The position numbers and the translations under genes were made by a program. From a virus: a stretch of DNA of 20,541 bases. Under the pieces are notes generated by a model, which was not told the DNA's origin, made no database searches, and was given only the letters and a program-made list of their open reading frames with translations. The stretch spans positions 1-20,541 of IMG/VR virus record IMGVR_UViG_3300035179_000901. One strand, written 5' to 3'. Positions 1 to 8,566 of this stretch are shown piece by piece. Every line of letters begins with the position of its first letter. The first letter of the stretch is position 1.

Positions 1-3000
1 GCATCTCCCTTGGCTGCTCCCTTCATACCGGGGGTCTTTCCCCAGTTCGGAAGCAGCTCCAAGGGTGGGTCAGTTTTCGACGCCAATTACCCCCCAAAGT
101 GGGTCATTATTGCACGCCAACTAACAGCGTACGAGCGGGGCATCTGCGAGGTACCGGATGTCCACAACTTGGCCGTCATCGAGGCCACAGAACGGAACAA
201 TATTGAGGTCGCCATCCAGCTAGAGAAGCAGGTACTGGGATGTCAGCCCACCTCTCCCGAAGTCTACATGTTCCTGGCGGACCTTCTGATCCACCGCGGA
301 CTCGATGGGGACCTGGAAGAGGCATTCCAGGTTGCCAAGATGGGCGTGCGGCGTTGTCCACAGGATCGCAGGGCGCTGGTCAACCTCCTTAGAGTCGGCT
401 TCTCGGCCGGACACGACCGTGACGTAGGACCAGTGCTCAAGGAGCTAGTTCAGTTTCCGGATGTACTCCAGCCATACTCGGTCGAGCAGCTTGGCGAGAT
501 GATCAAGTCCCAGCAGACCGACGTGGCAAAGGCAGAACAGCTGTATCGGACCGGCCCACTTCCTGTGCTCGTCTTCTGCGCGCTTGGGCCCATCCGCACG
601 CCATACTACCGATTCTGGCGTGGTTCGACCATGCGAAGGAGTGGACTTGAGGTCTCGTTGGGTACACAGCCAGGGCTTGCTACGCAGCTGGTTACCGAGA
701 GCATGTTGCCGACGGCGGTAGTGCTCGACTACACGGCCATGGTCACTCTGCATGAGCTGTTTGGAGGTGAGTTGCCAGGCATTCTGCCCAGGGCATTCAC
801 CAGAATCTACGTGCCGGAGTCGCTGCGAGGAGTGCTCTATGCAGAGGGACGACTTCTGGCAGAGATGGGACAGCCGGCCCGCATCGCTGCGCAACACAAG
901 GTATCAGAGTGGGTTGACCAATCGGACAAGGTCGAGTTCATCCCGCCCGTGGGCGACACTGCCGATCTCCTGGGCTCACACGCGGCTCGGAAGCACGCCA
1001 CGGAGCAGGGTATTCCACTGCTTGATGAGTACATGTCCGAGGAGGATGTGTCAGAAGGCCTAATTCGTGTTGGCCTGAGCGATGTGGCCCGGGCACTCGG
1101 GCTCACTGCCGCGCCGCCAAGTGTCCAAGAGCAGATTGCATCGCTGGCACGCCCCCAGGATGATGACGCCAAGGCGGTACTGCAAGAGGGCACTGCGATT
1201 GCCGTCGATGTGCAGACGCTCGTAACGCTCGCAGAGGTAGGCGGGCTGCTGCATCTATCCGGCCTCTTCAGCAAGATCTTCATCGCGAAGAGAGGGATGC
1301 AGTGGCTTAGGGGAGAGCTGAGCCAGAGCGGCTTCGAAGAGGACTGCCGACACCGTTTCCGACTGCTGGAAAGGACGATAGCCGACCTCGAGCGAAGCGG
1401 GGTACTCGTCTTCCAGGGCGTACGGAGGCAGGGGGATGACGCCGGTGAGAGCGACCAAGATGAGAACAGCGGTGGCATCGTCCGCGACGTACTGAACTAC
1501 GTCAGGGATCTGCTGGCCCTGGCCACGAGCCTCACCTGTCCGCTCGTGGCCGATGACCGTGCGCTCCAGGTCATCACGGAAGAGGGGTTATCCGAATACC
1601 GCTTCGGCACGGACGTGCTTCTGCGGTGGCTGCTGCTCGCAGGGGTACTGGATGCCCGTACCTACCGTGAGAAGTACGACCTGTTCAGAGAATGGAACTA
1701 CCGCTTCCTACCGCCGGATCCCGACTATCTATCATGGCTGGCCACGCTGGAGCCACGAGGAGAGGCGGGGGCTTTCAAGGACGCACTTGACTGGTACAGC
1801 CAAGTGGTCCATCAGATGCCCTCCAGTGCGCGACTGCATCCGGCGTATCGGGACCAACTTCAGCGGGCAAGCTTCTCTAGCTACGTGGACAGCTTGTGGC
1901 TTGTCCTCGTTGCGCTCTGGTTAGCAGGGGCGGAGCCTGATACGGCGGCGCCCGTTCTGCGCCGCTTGGCCCCCGATAGAGTGTTGCCCGAGCTCGCTGG
2001 ACGTGGACCGGAATTCCTTCAGTTGCTGCTCATCAGAGCAAGCATAGGGCCTCGATCACGTTCCACCGGGGGGGAGGAGGTGTCGCCCGTTGATCCCGAC
2101 TGGCTCGACGCAGTGCTGCAGGCGGTCCCCTATGATGCCGACGACATCGACCTTGCATGGGTGGATCTGGTACGAGGCTGGATGGACGAAGCGCAGTCGA
2201 AGGCGCCCGATGAAGGGATGGCCACCGCGCTGGTAGCGGATGTCCTTGTCAGCCTGCCTGTGAGAGCCAGAGCCAGACTGGCGCAGTCAGATGCTGGCAC
2301 CAAACTCCAGGAATCCCTCGGCGTGCGCATCGAGACCCACTACACGTTCGCCCTACGCGCCGCCGATGGGGAAACGGCGGTGCGGATCCCGGAGTCTGTA
2401 CTGGACGAGGCGTGTGCGCGAGCCGCTCACCGCCTGCTGGCAGAGGGTGCCCAGCTCCACGAGGAAGCGGGCCTCGTGTTCAGACTGAGTGAGTCTCATC
2501 GTCATGGTTTCCTTAGGGTGATCGAGGTGCTCCCGACGCAAGCCGATCCACGGTCCTGCCATGGCAGACCGCTCGAACGCGTCGTCAACTTGCTGCCATG
2601 GCTCGATTCCGCCGACCCTGCCGAGAGACAGAAGGCATGGCAGACCGGGGTCGAATGTCTCAAAGTGGTGGAGGATGACGCTGACGCTACCGGGACTGCG
2701 CAAACGTATTCCGAACACCTCGCCATCGGCTTGCTTTCAGCGGACGAACAGCGCTGGCGGCCTGTCGCGTTACGCTGCGAGGCCATCCTGAGGCACAGCC
2801 TCGGCGTCGTGCTGCAGCTGGTCGAGGACGCCGTGCTGTTGGGGTTGTCTGGAGCACTTCCTAGTATCATAGGCTGGACCGAGCCCGCTGACGCCGCGTC
2901 ATGGCTGGGTATAACGATGGAAGTTCTGCACGATGAGTCTGTTTTCGCACAGCATGCCGATGCTGCCGCTGGGGAACTGGCCACAGTTGCCGGCCTGAGT

Positions 3001-4467
3001 GACGGTTCTATCTCGCAACTAGTGGCCAAACTAGAGAAGCGGTGGCAATCGGTGTTCCCGGACGCAGTCGCCACGTTCCAGCCGCTGACACATGCGCTCT
3101 CGGTGGCACAGCAGGGCGAGCGAGAGGCAGTCTTGGATGCGCTTCTGTCTATGGCCGAGGACAGCTGCTCACGCTCAGTGAAGGCCAATGCTGTCTGCGT
3201 GGCCGTGCTGGCGCACGAAGACCTCGTGGGCCAGGGACCCGTTGGTGACTCGGCAATCACCTCATTGTCGGGGCGCATTCGGAGCCTACTAATGGCCTGC
3301 ATCGTTCCGCCAAGGGCTGCGCATCGTGGCGACTCTTCGGGTGCCGCCACCTGTGTTCTGTCGGCAGAGACGCTCGTCCGTGCCCTATATGCGGCTTGGT
3401 TGGAATCCGGCATTGAGACGCCAGCGCTTCGCTACCTCGCATGGTGCGCGGGGCATCTTCTGGCCCACGAGCTTGGAAAGCGGAAGGTCGCGGTCGGCGG
3501 CACCGAACTATCACAGGAACTGGAGCAGTACGCGACCGACCGGCTGAACATTCACCTGGAGCAGGCCCCGCCGGAGATCGGGTTCTGCCGACCTGAACTC
3601 ATACGTTATCTCCGTTACCATGCCGCGTTCCTTGGCCAACAGCTGGCAGATCACAGAGATGTCGTTGGTGCGCTCATGGACGACGAGAGCAGAGGTCTGA
3701 CCCTGCAGAGCGCTGCGCTCCACGCGATTGCGTATGCTTGCTTAGGTGGGCTGTCAGCACTCGGAGGGGTATGGCTCGACGCGAGCCTTGCCCTTGACCC
3801 CTCTGGAGGGATGGCGGCGCTCCTGGACGATGGTGACGTCGTCCGCGCGACTTGGCCTGCCGACCAACAGAACGTGTGGCACGTCGTTCAGCAACCTGAT
3901 CCCAATGAACACTGGGCATGGCTCGTTCCAGGCTTCGTGGCGGCAGAAGCTGACTCTGATGCCGTCCGCTACCTCGATGCCTTCGGGCTGGGGACAGTAG
4001 CCCCCACCGAGGACTGGCTTCGGCGTGTGGCGGTACTGCTGACACCCGGGGTTGTGCAGCGCGCGACATGCTCAATCGTTGTATGGAATCGGCTACTCGC
4101 ACTTGTGTCATCGGCTCTCATCCGCTATCGTGAACCATGCGACGCGGTCGGGGTGCTGGAAGCGTTTCTCTTTGCGCCATCTACTACGATGCAGACCAAG
4201 CAGGAACTGCTGCCCGTGCAGGCGGGGTGGCTGGCGGGGCTGTGTTCCAGGGAGCTCTACCTCGATATGACGGCGGCGTGGCTAGAGGCGACGGCTACGG
4301 AGAAGCAGCTGACCCTGACGACTCGTCGGAGATGCATCCGCCGGTTCACGGAGGTGTGGAGCCTACTTCCCGAAGCTGCGCGTGCGGCTTTGGAGCCGGC
4401 TCTGACAAGGACTGCGGGTAACTTGGGACTGCCCGTGTTGATCGAGCTCAAGCCCTTTGTGCACTAG
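1..4467 (+). CDS. Giant TPR/PIN-like protein, 5' end outside window
   Basis: The reading frame is open from base 1. The first available start is TTG at 10, which has no ribosome binding site before it, so the true start probably lies upstream. Residue numbers here count from that TTG. Residues about 55-180 are helical and TPR-like (an E-x-Y-M-F-L-A-D-L-L helix near 84-93). Two PIN-like cores follow. One begins with VVLDYTAM (D240) and has a later acidic residue in YVPESL (E270). The other begins with AIAVDVQTL (D400) and ends with the LVADDRAL block (D515/D516) and a GTDVLLRWLLLAG helix, as in PIN domains. The remaining roughly 900 residues are helical with no domain I recognise. PIN domains are Mg-dependent RNases of the VapC type. 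The role is inferred to be RNA cleavage in a conflict system, possibly triggered through the TPR part. Confidence is high for the gene and moderate for PIN. Confidence 0.8.
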   Translation, partial: ASPLAAPFIPGVFPQFGSSSKGGSVFDANYPPKWVIIARQLTAYERGICEVPDVHNLAVIEATERNNIEVAIQLEKQVLGCQPTSPEVYMFLADLLIHRGLDGDLEEAFQVAKMGVRRCPQDRRALVNLLRVGFSAGHDRDVGPVLKELVQFPDVLQPYSVEQLGEMIKSQQTDVAKAEQLYRTGPLPVLVFCALGPIRTPYYRFWRGSTMRRSGLEVSLGTQPGLATQLVTESMLPTAVVLDYTAMVTLHELFGGELPGILPRAFTRIYVPESLRGVLYAEGRLLAEMGQPARIAAQHKVSEWVDQSDKVEFIPPVGDTADLLGSHAARKHATEQGIPLLDEYMSEEDVSEGLIRVGLSDVARALGLTAAPPSVQEQIASLARPQDDDAKAVLQEGTAIAVDVQTLVTLAEVGGLLHLSGLFSKIFIAKRGMQWLRGELSQSGFEEDCRHRFRLLERTIADLERSGVLVFQGVRRQGDDAGESDQDENSGGIVRDVLNYVRDLLALATSLTCPLVADDRALQVITEEGLSEYRFGTDVLLRWLLLAGVLDARTYREKYDLFREWNYRFLPPDPDYLSWLATLEPRGEAGAFKDALDWYSQVVHQMPSSARLHPAYRDQLQRASFSSYVDSLWLVLVALWLAGAEPDTAAPVLRRLAPDRVLPELAGRGPEFLQLLLIRASIGPRSRSTGGEEVSPVDPDWLDAVLQAVPYDADDIDLAWVDLVRGWMDEAQSKAPDEGMATALVADVLVSLPVRARARLAQSDAGTKLQESLGVRIETHYTFALRAADGETAVRIPESVLDEACARAAHRLLAEGAQLHEEAGLVFRLSESHRHGFLRVIEVLPTQADPRSCHGRPLERVVNLLPWLDSADPAERQKAWQTGVECLKVVEDDADATGTAQTYSEHLAIGLLSADEQRWRPVALRCEAILRHSLGVVLQLVEDAVLLGLSGALPSIIGWTEPADAASWLGITMEVLHDESVFAQHADAAAGELATVAGLSDGSISQLVAKLEKRWQSVFPDAVATFQPLTHALSVAQQGEREAVLDALLSMAEDSCSRSVKANAVCVAVLAHEDLVGQGPVGDSAITSLSGRIRSLLMACIVPPRAAHRGDSSGAATCVLSAETLVRALYAAWLESGIETPALRYLAWCAGHLLAHELGKRKVAVGGTELSQELEQYATDRLNIHLEQAPPEIGFCRPELIRYLRYHAAFLGQQLADHRDVVGALMDDESRGLTLQSAALHAIAYACLGGLSALGGVWLDASLALDPSGGMAALLDDGDVVRATWPADQQNVWHVVQQPDPNEHWAWLVPGFVAAEADSDAVRYLDAFGLGTVAPTEDWLRRVAVLLTPGVVQRATCSIVVWNRLLALVSSALIRYREPCDAVGVLEAFLFAPSTTMQTKQELLPVQAGWLAGLCSRELYLDMTAAWLEATATEKQLTLTTRRRCIRRFTEVWSLLPEAARAALEPALTRTAGNLGLPVLIELKPFVH

Positions 4468-4666
4468 CAACGCCCTTCTCGGCTTCACCAGCGCTCCGAC
4501 GCCCCCACCTGTAGCTCGCGCCTCAATGGAGGCTGCTAGGCCCTACTGCGGGGCTAGCGCCGGGTGCCGATCTCTTTGCGACTAGGCATCACGCGCCAGC
4601 CAGGACACAATGGTTCTTCCCCTCCGCCGCTGGCGATACCGCGGTCGCGTCGAGAGTGCGGCCGTA

Positions 4667-4695
4667 TTGGAAATCCCTCCCAAACGTGATAGAGT
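4667..4695 (+). promoter_or_regulatory. Possible sigma70-type promoter for GIY-YIG gene
   Basis: TTGGAA at 4667-4672 (4 of 6 matches to TTGACA) and TAGAGT at 4690-4695 (4 of 6 matches to TATAAT) are separated by exactly 17 bp. Transcription would start around 4701-4703, the first bases of the large inverted repeat. The matches are weak, and the call rests on spacing and position. Confidence 0.3.
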
Positions 4696-4700
4696 TCGGC

Positions 4701-4779
4701 TGCGACAGGACAGGCGTTTCATATCGATGGCCGCCGGCGCCGCGGTTTGCCCGCGGCGGCCGACGCCTGTCCTGTCGCA
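4701..4779 (+). repeat. 17-bp perfect inverted repeat, long hairpin
   Basis: TGCGACAGGACAGGCGT (4701-4717) is perfectly repeated in inverted orientation at 4763-4779. The 45 bases between them contain a second GC-rich stem: GGCCGCC plus GCGG on the left, interrupted by a 6-base bulge, pairs with CCGCGGCGGCC on the right around a TTTGC loop. No T tract follows on either strand, so it is not a classical intrinsic terminator for the gene upstream. It lies 109 bp before the GIY-YIG start codon. Confidence 0.75.
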
Positions 4780-4856
4780 AGGCTGGCGGCCAGGTTGCCG
4801 CGGGCTCTCTTTGGCCCAGGCGGACCTGGACCGTCGCCATTGGGAGACAGATCGGT

Positions 4857-4881
4857 CTCTCCGTGAACCTGCCAGGGAGAG
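4857..4881 (+). promoter_or_regulatory. Hairpin pairing the Shine-Dalgarno of GIY-YIG gene
   Basis: CTCTCC at 4857-4862 is complementary to GGAGAG at 4876-4881. The second segment is the Shine-Dalgarno sequence, 6 bases before the ATG at 4888. The 13-base loop makes it only moderately stable. It could limit translation, but chance pairing cannot be excluded. Confidence 0.3.
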
Positions 4882-4887
4882 CGTCAG

Positions 4888-5604
4888 ATGCCTGAACGAA
4901 CCGCACAGCTGGTCTGTCAGCATCTTGAGTACATCTCTCGCGATGCTCTCCAGCATTACTCGGAGATCATCCGCACCTTCGTCCGGGGCCGCCATGGGAT
5001 CTATGCCCTCTATCGCAAGAACCGCCTCTACTACGTCGGCCTCGCCACAAACCTGCGTTCCCGCATGAGCCAGCACCTGCGGGACCGCCACGCGGAGACC
5101 TGGGATCACTTCAGCCTCTACCTGACCGTGGGCCACCAGCACCTGCGCGAGATAGAGTGCCTGCTGGTGAGGATCGGTCACCCCCGCGGCAATCGGGCGA
5201 AGCCCAAGTTCGTGCGATCTGAGAATCTGGGCCCGGGCCTGCGCCGACAGGTGAGCGAGTGTCAGCGCAGGGAACTGCGGAAGCTGTTCCCCGGTACGAC
5301 TCGCGCGGGGACGAAGTCGGAGAAGGGGAGCAAGCGGCGGCTGCCGCCTCGGGAAGGTCGCGAGCCGACCCTGGCCCCGTGTCTGACCGGCAACAAGGGA
5401 TTCCCCATCAGGTTCAGGTTCAAGGGGAAGTTGCACAGGGCGCGGGTGCGTGCCGACGGCACGATCCGTTACCAGGGCCAGGTGTTCACCTCGCCATCGA
5501 GCGCTGCTGCAGCGGTGACGAAGAAGGCCTCGGATGGCTGGACGGCCTGGCGATACCAGCGCGCACCTGGTGACTGGGTGCCACTGTCTGAACTCCGGCG
5601 ATGA
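4888..5604 (+). CDS. GIY-YIG nuclease fused to RAMA/DUF4357-like domain
   Basis: The ATG is preceded by GGGAGAG at good spacing. Residues 37-39 are GIY and 49-51 are YVG, the two strands that name the GIY-YIG nuclease fold. R59 (in NLRSRMSQH) and E90 (in LREIECLLV) sit where the family keeps its catalytic Arg and metal-binding Glu. Residues about 110-165 are a basic linker. Residues about 172-232 read FPIRFRFKGK, then IRYQGQVFTSPSSAA and a GWTAWRY block. This is the pattern of the RAMA/DUF4357 domain, found with restriction systems and thought to bind modified DNA or help select targets. The inferred role is a DNA endonuclease with a C-terminal reader domain. The gene is flanked by long non-coding gaps and appears monocistronic. 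At 238 residues it looks complete. Confidence 0.82.
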   Translation: MPERTAQLVCQHLEYISRDALQHYSEIIRTFVRGRHGIYALYRKNRLYYVGLATNLRSRMSQHLRDRHAETWDHFSLYLTVGHQHLREIECLLVRIGHPRGNRAKPKFVRSENLGPGLRRQVSECQRRELRKLFPGTTRAGTKSEKGSKRRLPPREGREPTLAPCLTGNKGFPIRFRFKGKLHRARVRADGTIRYQGQVFTSPSSAAAAVTKKASDGWTAWRYQRAPGDWVPLSELRR

Positions 5605-6069
5605 GACGCTGTCCACAGACCGCTGGCACGGCAGCGCCTGGCTGCGAGGATGGTCGCGCTCACCCACTTCGCCTCCGAGCTCACCCCTGAAGCCAACCTT
5701 GTGCGCCGTCCGTCAGTTGCTTCCCTTCACGCCCCGGTTAGCCGCCCTGCCCCCTTGGACGCAGGGACTGACAGCCCTTGAGCTACGTCCAGGATACCAA
5801 CCTAGCGGAGCGTCGCCCCTGTCCGGGACTGCCGGCGGCTTCCCCTTCGTGTCCTGCAACAGGCGCAAAGGCGCCGCCGGCCGACCTCCTGATGAGACTT
5901 GCTGAGGGCTACCGTGGGGCCGCCGCCGTGGGGCGAATGCGTCTCGCCGTTCCCCTTGCTCAGCCTTCCCTTGACGGTGCTCGGTTGGCGTGGGAGGATG
6001 GGGGGAGGGGCACAGGATACCGAGGGGTTCACCAGGTGATTGCTGCATTCACGTCGTCAGGAGGCCAGC
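5605..6069. other. Intergenic region with GC-rich inverted repeats
   Basis: No gene is supportable in this 465-bp stretch. It contains CCCTGC (5745-5750) pairing with GCAGGG (5761-5766), and GCCGGCGGC (5831-5839) pairing with GCCGCCGGC (5873-5881) across 33 bases. No T tract marks an intrinsic terminator on either strand. No convincing promoter was found, although the next gene must start within or be read through this region. Confidence 0.5.
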
Positions 6070-7320
6070 ATGTCCGAAGAGGACGTCGAGGCTCAGTTCA
6101 GGGCCGCATACACGGAGGAGGCCACTAGATCGGCTCAGAGTCTCACGGCTGCCAAGGACCGTCCTGGCGCTGCGTCATGGAACGAGGCCATAGCCAAGCC
6201 GCTTATCGATACCGCCCCCACCCTTGCAGAGCGTCTCTACAGTTGGGCCGTCTCCGAGGCTGTCCGAATCGAGAAGCAGTCGGGCATTCGACTCAAGAAG
6301 GGATTGGAGTACTGCAACCTTGGGGCTGCTCAGATGCATCAGAGAAAGGTGCGCGAAGCCTACCGCAACTTCGAGCTAGCCGAGCGCGAGGACATTGATC
6401 ACGGGGATGCCAGCCATGCTGGCCTCGATGTGATTGAGGGCGTGCTGCTGCTTCCAGCCGGCGACACCCTAGTGGACCTTGTCAGCCAGTTTGCCGCGGC
6501 AACGGGGTCAGGCCCCCATCTGATCAGCAAGGCGCGCGGGTTCTGGGTCCGTGTGTACCGTGAGGATCGCCTCCGGCTTCGGGAGGTGCTGCCCGATTGC
6601 CGTGATGCCGATGGGGTGACGGCGTCGGTATTGAACCTCCGGTTCCATGCCCTCGAAGTCATAGCGAGACTAGGGGAGGACGTCCTGCGGGGGAAGTGGG
6701 CTCGACCGGGCGAACGGTGCGACATGCAGTGTCTGCTACGCCGCGAGTTTGGGACTCGAGAGTCAAGCATCCTCTTCGACGACTTCAAGAGAACCCACGG
6801 GGATGTAGGCCCTGCGAACGTCGACGGCCAGATGGAAGCGGCCCTGACATACACGAACGACCCACTGACTAACGCGATGATCGTGTTCTACGTTGCCCGC
6901 AACTACACAGCTCACTGGACCAGGAGTTCAGTCGAATGCACGAAGAGGCCTGGACTTTTTGAGGGAGTCCTGCGGACCCTAGCAGCTTTTCTCGCCAGGA
7001 TCGACGTCCCAGAGCCGCCGCCCTGCCCCCTTTCCGAGGCCAGGCTGCCTTTCGGCGTCCTCGCGTATCCGTATGAGATGAGTACCCCCGTCAATCCAGA
7101 ATTGGACAAGGGCCCTATTCGGGACTGGGTCACTCAAGTGGTAGCCCGAGTGACCGGGGCGCCCCCGCTGGAAGTGGTGGTTGCCTTCGTCGGTGGCGTG
7201 ATGCGCTTGCAGCTTCGCCTATCCGAAGCGGCACCGGATCCGTCCTTCTTGGGTAGATACCTGAGCGGGGGGCTTTCGGTCGGCGGTTACTTCAAGGTCG
7301 ACGTGAGTATCGAGCCGTGA
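6070..7320 (+). CDS. Uncharacterised protein with C-terminal HEPN-like motif
   Basis: The ATG at 6070 is chosen because AGGAGG lies at 6059-6064 with a 5-base spacer; an in-frame TTG at 6040 has no such site. The product has 416 residues. A helical stretch around KKGLEYCNLGAAQMHQRKVREAYRNF divides into two TPR-like helices. Near the C-terminus the sequence ARNYTAHW places R277 and H282 as R-x4-H, the active-site signature of HEPN RNases, in the typical setting of a hydrophobic helix before it and a long helix after it. The family is not recognised. HEPN is inferred from one motif and the helical context. The neighbours are a membrane protein downstream and a GIY-YIG nuclease upstream, which fits a conflict-system role. 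Confidence is high for the gene, low to moderate for HEPN. Confidence 0.75.
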   Translation: MSEEDVEAQFRAAYTEEATRSAQSLTAAKDRPGAASWNEAIAKPLIDTAPTLAERLYSWAVSEAVRIEKQSGIRLKKGLEYCNLGAAQMHQRKVREAYRNFELAEREDIDHGDASHAGLDVIEGVLLLPAGDTLVDLVSQFAAATGSGPHLISKARGFWVRVYREDRLRLREVLPDCRDADGVTASVLNLRFHALEVIARLGEDVLRGKWARPGERCDMQCLLRREFGTRESSILFDDFKRTHGDVGPANVDGQMEAALTYTNDPLTNAMIVFYVARNYTAHWTRSSVECTKRPGLFEGVLRTLAAFLARIDVPEPPPCPLSEARLPFGVLAYPYEMSTPVNPELDKGPIRDWVTQVVARVTGAPPLEVVVAFVGGVMRLQLRLSEAAPDPSFLGRYLSGGLSVGGYFKVDVSIEP

Positions 7321-7416
7321 GCGTTTGTCCGTTGGGCGGGAGGCTGCGCGAAGGCCGAGTGAGCGAAGGGGAGAGGAAAGAGAGGCTTAGGCAGCAAGCT
7401 ACCGAAGGAACGAGAC

Positions 7417-8295
7417 ATGCCACGGAAGCGCAAGACACGAAAGCGACGCGCGTCAGCCCAGTTCAGCGATGGCATCCGAGCGGGCGGCAAATCAGAGCCA
7501 GGCACCTCCGACCAACGGGCAAGCGGATCGCCCAAGCGACGGCGCTACATCGGTTGGTTCGCAGGGGTGGCGACCGGCGTCGTCATCACGGTCGTTGCGG
7601 CTCTTGTGGTCCCTCCCGTCAGGCATCTCTTCCTGCCTCCGAAGCTCGAATGGATACAGATTGGACCAGCGGTTAGGATGTCCAACTGGGTGTCCCTCAA
7701 CCTAGTCGAGCGTGCCACAGGCCGGAGCAGCGAGATCCACCGCGTGGACACGCCGGTCTACATGCTGCCGGTCCGCCTTAGGGCGCGGAGAGGGAACTTG
7801 GATCTAGAGTCGTGTGACTTCACTCAGGGCGACCCTTCGTCCAATCATCTGTTCGGTACACCCGCTCTCTACCGCATGCAGGGTGACGCTACGTCGCAGG
7901 AAGAGCTGGAGGGAGTCTGTGACGCGCTCCTGGCGCACGACCTGGCCGACCTCGGTGACATGCGCGCGAGACTGGAAGTCAAAGCGGACATGCCTAACAG
8001 GCAGCGCCACTTGGAGCGGTACCGCGCCCTGCAGCATCGGATCGCTGCGACCCCCGTGACGCTGCGACAGGACGAGCCCACGCCATTCCTGCTAGTGTGT
8101 GTCCCTCGACTCTACACCGGGGACCGCGATTACCTCGCTGAGGTGCAGGACCTGTCGGCAGAAGCTCAAGTGGCTCTCTACTCTCGCCAGCAGGAGGAGT
8201 TGAAGCGCCTCGCCACCGAGGCCTTCACCTTCAGGATTACGACAAACTGCGGCCAAGTGCTTCCCCTATCTGGTCACATCCAGCCCGAGGAGTAG
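7417..8295 (+). CDS. Single-pass membrane protein of unknown function
   Basis: The ATG is preceded by GAAGGA with 7-base spacing, 96 bp after the HEPN-like gene, so the two may be co-transcribed. The first 43 residues are rich in Arg and Lys. Residues about 44-66 form one hydrophobic helix (IGWFAGVATGVVITVVAALV). By the positive-inside rule the N-terminus is cytoplasmic and the remaining 225 residues are outside. That domain has four well-spaced Cys (in ESCDF, EGVCDA, LLVCVP and TNCGQ), which could form disulfides, and a charged helical segment in the middle. No family is recognised. It could be a membrane sensor or effector partner of the upstream gene, but only adjacency supports that. Confidence 0.7.
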   Translation: MPRKRKTRKRRASAQFSDGIRAGGKSEPGTSDQRASGSPKRRRYIGWFAGVATGVVITVVAALVVPPVRHLFLPPKLEWIQIGPAVRMSNWVSLNLVERATGRSSEIHRVDTPVYMLPVRLRARRGNLDLESCDFTQGDPSSNHLFGTPALYRMQGDATSQEELEGVCDALLAHDLADLGDMRARLEVKADMPNRQRHLERYRALQHRIAATPVTLRQDEPTPFLLVCVPRLYTGDRDYLAEVQDLSAEAQVALYSRQQEELKRLATEAFTFRITTNCGQVLPLSGHIQPEE

Positions 8296-8303
8296 GGTGG
8301 TAA

Positions 8304-8338
8304 ACGGCTGCGGTAGGGACGCCACCGCATGATGCCGT
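8304..8338 (+). terminator. Hairpin behind membrane-protein gene, possible terminator
   Basis: Nine bases after the stop codon, ACGGC-TGCGGT pairs with ACCGCA-(TGAT)-GCCGT, giving 11 base pairs with a 4-base bulge and a 9-base loop. The position suits transcription termination, but no T run follows, so an intrinsic terminator is not demonstrated. Confidence 0.35.
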
Positions 8339-8479
8339 CGCAGGTGACCGCCGGAGCATCAACAGCCACTGCCTGGCGCGCGATCGTATCACCACCGTAC
8401 GATCTCCGCGGTTAGGCCAACGACCTGCGGCGGGCATTCCGCTGCGGGTTACACCCGCCTGACAGCAACGCACAACGGC

Positions 8480-8512
8480 GGGATGCTTCGCTTCGCTCAG
8501 CATGACAGCGGG
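8480..8512 (+). repeat. REP-like palindromic repeat, copy 1
   Basis: This 33-base unit matches the unit at 8567-8599 at 27 positions. Its ATGCT and AGCAT arms form a short stem around TCGCTTCGCTC. It resembles the dispersed small palindromes seen between genes in many bacterial genomes. Confidence 0.55.
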
Positions 8513-8566
8513 GCAGGAGGCAAGCTCCTACCCTACGAGCACGGCCAGCGGCCCACGGCCAACGCC

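Larger units (their letters stand above)
4468..4887. other. Intergenic region with structured leader
   Basis: This 420-bp stretch has no supportable gene. Its right part holds a possible promoter, a large inverted repeat and a hairpin over the ribosome binding site, each listed separately. ORFs crossing it on the minus strand are antisense to the GIY-YIG gene and show no domain. Confidence 0.6.

Noticed and set aside
2502-3413. 303-residue minus-strand ORF inside the giant PIN/TPR gene
   Set aside because: It is an antisense shadow of the plus-strand gene. It is rich in Ser, Arg and Ala with no domain and no ribosome binding site.
4582-5667. 361-residue minus-strand ORF over the GIY-YIG gene
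   Set aside because: The plus strand here has clear GIY-YIG and RAMA motifs and a good ribosome binding site; the antisense ORF is Arg/Pro/Gln-rich without any motif.
5886-5960. Hammerhead-ribozyme-like CTGATGAG followed by CGAAT
   Set aside because: The conserved CTGATGA is present but the GAAA is GAAT and the bases between do not form a stem II.
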